DNA of 64,000 bases from the NCBI GenBank assembly GCA_034509425.1, contig JAVTVJ010000068.1, positions 5,208,001 to 5,272,000 of the forward strand, read 5' to 3'. Under the pieces are notes generated by a model, which saw only the letters and a list, made by a program, of their open reading frames with translations, was not told the DNA's origin and ran no database searches. The position numbers and the translations under genes were made by a program. The number at the start of each line of letters is the position of its first letter. Position 1 is the stretch's first letter. This DNA comes from Eopsaltria australis (taxonomy: Eukaryota; Chordata; Aves; Passeriformes; Petroicidae). Positions 40,001 to 46,000 of this stretch are shown here, one piece after another.

Positions 40001-43000
40001 CATGATCTCCTGTAAGTCCAAGATCATACTTATTTGCAGAGACATTGGTGTGAAGAGTTTTTTCAGCATATACATATGCTGTCCATGGACCATTTGAGGA
40101 ATACAGCTTGAGGTGCACACAGACAAGGAATTCTCTCAAGGGACGCAGAGAAATTCTTGATGACATACTCCAAGGATCTTCACAGGCAGTCTTAAAGACG
40201 GCTTTGTATCTCCCTAGGAAATCCGCCTGATCTAAATAAAGAAAAGGTGATTTGTAAAATTATTAGGTCTTAAAAAAGATCTTTTATATGAAAGTTATTC
40301 TTCCATATAGTACTGTTTCTCAGCATTTTCCTAAGAATTTTCAAAAAAACGCATTAAGAAACAATCTTGTAACCTACTCCTTTGGATTTATTTTTGTGGT
40401 AGGGAAGTGATAAATTTGGAGGCAATCAATAAATCCTAGCTGCTCATGAAAGCCTTGAAGTAAAACTTATGCACAGGACCAAGGATGACCATGCAGAATC
40501 ATAGAATTGTTTAGGCTGGAAAAGACCCCCAAGATCATCGAGTCCAACTGTGAGCCCAGCACTGCCAAGTCCACCACTAAGCCATGTCTCCAAGTGTCAC
40601 ATCTAAACATCTATTAAGCACTTTCAGGGGTGGTGACTCAACCGCTTCCCTCTGCAGCTTAGTTCAATGCTTAGCAACCCTTTCCACAAAGAAATGCTTC
40701 CTAGTATCCAATCTGAACCTCCCCTGGTGCAACTTTAGGCCATTTCCTATTGTCCTGCCGCTGGTTACTTGGGAGAAGAGACTGAGCCCCATTTTGCTAC
40801 AACCTCCCTTAAGGTAGAGTGTGATAGGGTCTCCCATGAGCCTTCTTTTCTCCAGGCTGAACAATTCCAGGTCCCTCTGATGCTCCTCATAGGACTTCTA
40901 CTCCAGATTCTTCCCCAGCTCTGTTGCCCTTCTCTGGACTCACTCCAGCACCTGAATGTCTTTCTTGAAATGAGGGGACGAAAACTGAACGCAGGATTTG
41001 AGATGTGGCCTCACCAGTGCTGAGTACAGGGGAATAATGCTGCCCTGGTCCTGCTGGTCACTCTATTGCTGACCCAGGCCAGGATGCCATTGGCCTTCTT
41101 GGCCACGTGGGCACATGCTGGCTCATGCTCAGCAGCTGCCAATCAACACCTCCAGATCCTTTTCCGTCATGCAGTTTTCCAGCCACTCTTCCCCAAGCCT
41201 GTAGTACTGCATGGGGTTGTTGTGACCTAAGTGCAGGACCTGGCACTTGGCCTTGTTGAACCTCAGGCTTCATTCTGCTCCCCATCTCTGTCTTCCAGCT
41301 CAGGGCGCTGGGTACTCTGAGACTGACACAAAGAAAGCATGAATACACCAGCTTTTTCCTCATCCCTTGTCACTACATTTCCCCATTCAGCCAACAAAGG
41401 CTGGAGATTCTCCTTAGCCCTTTTGATGCTAATGTATTTATAGAAATATTTTTGTTTTTTATGGCAGTAGCCAGATTTAATCTTAGTTGGGTTTTGGCCC
41501 TCCTGATTTTCTCCCTGCCTCACCTTAAGAGTCAGCCTCCTTGTAGTCCTCCTGAGTTTCCTGCCCCTTCTTCCAAAGGTCATAAACTCTTCTTTCATTC
41601 CTAAATTCCAGCCAAAGCTCTCTGTTCATCCAGGCTGGTAATCTCCCCCACTGGCTCATCTTTCAGCAGAGGATGACCTGCTCCTGCCCCTTCAAGGTTT
41701 CCTTCTTGAAGAAGAACATCCAGCCTTTCTGGACTCCTTTTCCCTTCATAACTGCTTCCCAAGGGACTCTGTCAACCAGTCCCCTCAATACGCCAAAGTC
41801 TCCCTTCCAGAAGTCCAAGGCGGCAGTTCTGCTGAGTCCCCTCCTTACTTCTCCAAAAATCAAAAACTCATCATTTTGTGATTGCTGAGGCCTCCAACCA
41901 TCACATCATCCACCAGCCCTCTCTGCTCATAAATAACAGGCCCAGCAGGCACCTTCCCTATAAAACAATCAGTTCCAGACAATGTCCCAAACACTGAAAT
42001 TCGATCATAACTGTTCAGATGTTGCAAGTGCCTCGTTTCCTCTGTTGTCCCAGTATAGGAAAGGACAGACTTTTGTGGCTGTAGATGTAAACTCTAGGGA
42101 GCTGACTCTTATTTTGTGGAAATATGCACACTCCAATCGCATAATCATTATCACAGTTGCTTGCTTTGTGGTGCACACAGCAGCAACAAAATAAGAAAAA
42201 GTTTCTTTGGAACGCGAAATGGAACAACAGAAAAACGAAACAGCCTGACAGATGCTCAGCCAGTGCAAGAGAACACACTGCTGACACCTTTAAGGAGGCA
42301 ATTGTTTATCAATATATGCAGAGCTTTTAGGTACATTCCAGAGGATGTACAGGATTAATCATGATTGGTCAGGGTTGGAAAGCAGAAAAAGATCGTCCAA
42401 CATAGGAAAAAACCATTTCCATTAGCTCCTCTGTAAGAAGACAAACTTCCAGGCAAATTGGATCAGGGTTTGTTTTCCAGGGTAGGTTACTTTCATAGTC
42501 CTAGTTAGCTGTCAAGATCACAGCCAGCTCTTCTGTAATGCTCTCAAGCATCCAGAGCACCGGCTTTCATCAGGCCAGTTCTGACAACTTTTCTGTCTCT
42601 TGACCTCCAGGTTCTCAAATTTCTTTTTCAATAGCAACAAATGAAAACAAGGAGAAAGTTTCTAACTTTCAAGTGCAACTCGATAGGTACAAGCTACCAG
42701 AAATGTTTGAAACACAAAATATATCAATCCAGTTTCATGGAAAGTCATTGATACCTATTCTTGTTGCATCCTATAGATTCAAGACTGTCTCTGTGATGCT
42801 AACTAGCAGAAGCTCACAGGCATTTTTCACAACCCACAATCATTCCTGAAGTTCAACATACGTGACAGAAGTACCATGCAAGGCTATAGACCAAACAAAA
42901 CTCTCTGGGTCCAGGCTAAAATTAGGTGAAAATCCTACCTAGAAGATGGTGGATTTTGAATGACGAGTTAAAACTTGTTTAAATGGCAATGGAGAAGAAA

Positions 43001-46000
43001 GACCTGACCCAACAGCAAGCCTCCCCTGCCTAACCCTGCAGCGTGAATTCACTCATTCAGTTTGGCCACTTGTCAGAGTCTGAAAGCAAAATCTGGGATA
43101 CTCAGCTAAGAACACTTCAGTATGGAAAACTAATTTTTAAAATGACATAAAAGATGGATGAGGAAGACTGGATGGGAGGGGAAAGTGTCACAGAAGACGA
43201 GATTTTTAGATACAGGCTCAAATATACCCACCTTTTTGAGTAACGTTAAAACAGATCTCCACCTTACAGCATGGGCAGATCATAAGGAAACGGCTTTTAC
43301 GAAGGAAATAGCCAGCTAGTTACATGCCAACACTGGTGACACAGTCTTTCCAAATAAAAAATTGCTCAAGTCTTTCATTATTAAGTAGAAATTTTGCTGA
43401 AGGTTTTGAATGACTTGATGCAGCAGCTGTTCCTCAGACAGTGTATGTCAGAAGTATACTTGCATGACTCATAGAGCCTCCAAAATTTCTGTAAGCAATC
43501 CTGAGCATGCAGAGATGGCCAAATTGACTGGTAAAGGAAGTTTCCTGACACAACTTCAAAACTTGAAGTCACTGTTTATCCAAACTGACAGACTGAAATT
43601 CCATTCCTGAGCAAAAACACTAACCAAAACTTTAAGTATCACCAGAAGGCTTGGTTTTGGAAATGAATTAATTCTGAGAGAGGCTTGATTTCATGTTAAA
43701 TGTTAAATCATTGTTGAAGTGCCAATAGTGAATTAATGGGCTGATAAATTCTGTTACATTCTTTAGGGCAATTGTCACTTCAAAGCTGTCAAGGGAGCCA
43801 GAGTGGACATAAACTTGTTGATGTAAACAGTTGTAAGATGGTAGCCAACAGAAATTATGCAAAATGAGGTCAATCTGCTGATGATTCTCCTGGTCTGCTT
43901 TATATAATCAAAAAAGACTGCTGTTGATCAATATGCAAGGCCTGAAGAATTAATTTAAACTGAGGAAACATAGATTTACATAGAAAGCTCTACCCTTCTG
44001 GAAACTGGAAAGCTGGTCCACTTTGCTGTAAACAGTCACTAAATTAAGTGCCAAAAAGGGATGCCAAAATTACAAGAATAGATACCAATACTATCTGAAC
44101 TGTTACAAGACAGGGGTAGAAATTTTAGTATGCTTTATCTACCCAAAGAATGCTGAAAAAGCAGAAAGGAAATCATAATCATAGTCAGAAAATGCACTTT
44201 GCCATTCCAAGTGAGTGCAGTACAGCATTACGTTAGAAATTAATTATCAGTATTATCTTGACTAAGTCTCCTTGATATGTGGGTGGATGCAATGTAAGTC
44301 GGAGATGACATTACAGTAAAGCCTTTGGAAGATCTGTTAATCATCACTTATTTTCTCTAGCAATGGTGGTTGTGGGCTGTGACCCAGCCTTGACCATGGA
44401 ACCGAGGAGCTGGAACTGCCTGTGCTCTGATAGAGGCATTCCTGTCTTATAATCAGTCTCTTTGCATCCAGACTATACAATACATTCAGAAAAGTAGCCA
44501 TGAACACACCTTTATCACCACAGCACAGGAAAGGTAGCATAGTGGAAAGAATGCTTCAAACATCTCCAGAGTAAGAAAAATCAGGAAAAAAAAAATAATG
44601 ATAATAATTTTAAAAAAATTCAAAAACCCACAATTTGGAGTAAAAGAAACTCCATGCAATAATAAGCATGGGTTGGCTTCTCAATGTCTTTTGCTGTCTT
44701 TGGGCACATAAGCCTTTTCAGAAATGCAAATTTTTTCTTCTTACTATACTTACCTCTAATAGATGCAAAACCTGGGGGTTTCGCCCTCACTAAAACTAAA
44801 AGCATGTACTTAATAAGTATGTTCTCTTAAGCCCTAAAAGAAAGCCTGAAATATATGCACGTAGTTCCAAATGTTTAAAATTAACTTCCTGAGAATGACA
44901 ATAGAAACCAAAAATGCAATCTTTCTTTTTTCTAAACATTTTTTGGTCATGATAATTGGTATCTTTACAAGAGATAGCCAACCATAGCTATTAAGAATCA
45001 GACCTACAGGAGAAGATTCTCTCAGTAGATAAGCACCAGTGTTCTTTTCCTTATAGTACTAACAACCACAGTATCAGTATAGCTGAGCATTAATATAGTC
45101 AGGTATTCTCCTGAATAAAAAGAGTCACAAGTTTATGTGTCTGCACAATCTGACTTTTAACTAGTAACAATAGTTATTAACTTCCTTGCAAGTGTTTGCC
45201 ACCTGTGACACATTTGGCTCGCTACAGTCCATTAAAATGACATCAAAATTCTTTTATACTCAAGTATTCCATCTAGAGCTTGTAACTGTTTATGTAAGAA
45301 GTCTAAAACTCTCAACTTTCTACATGTGGGTCACTTGATTTTGTTGAGTACTTTGGAAATCTGAAGCTAAGAACGGTTTCCCCAAAATTTATTTCATCCC
45401 TCCTTTTCATTCACAGTTCTATTTGTTTAGCTGGGGATAAACAACATCACATTATTCAGCATCCTGAGTATCAAAAAAAACATAGGAAGTTCTTCTTTCT
45501 TCATATTTTTTGGAGAACACAAACACGCTTTGGCACCTCAGATGAGGAGAGAACTGAGTAGAGATGCTGCTGACAGTACTAACAGCCTAAAACCAAAAAA
45601 CCCTAATAAAATAGTGGGAAAACATAAACACACTCTTGTGTCAGTTTAGCTTTTCTTGATGCTTACCAACAGTTGTAAGTGATACAAAGGTGAAAAAATT
45701 AAATCCCTCTTTGCTTGCTTCCTCAGAACTTTAAATATAATTGAATTTTCCCTGGAAAAACTCTTCTATGACATCTGTCCTTTTTACTATTTAAAGATTA
45801 AAACCTCTCCATCTTAGTAGCAGGTTTATCATCTGAATCTCAGATTCTGACTCAATAGAAACATTTAGTAAAAATATTATACCTAGAGAATCAGAGTCAG
45901 AACTAGTCTAGTCTGTAATCTATGCAATATCATTGCTTGTACAATGTCGTTAAGCAGGCATACTTAAATTTTAAAAAATCAGGCAGCAAATTTGAACTGC

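Noticed and set aside
41058..41598. Minus-strand frames of about 100 codons
   Set aside because: They are fragments of CR1 ORF2, not host genes.
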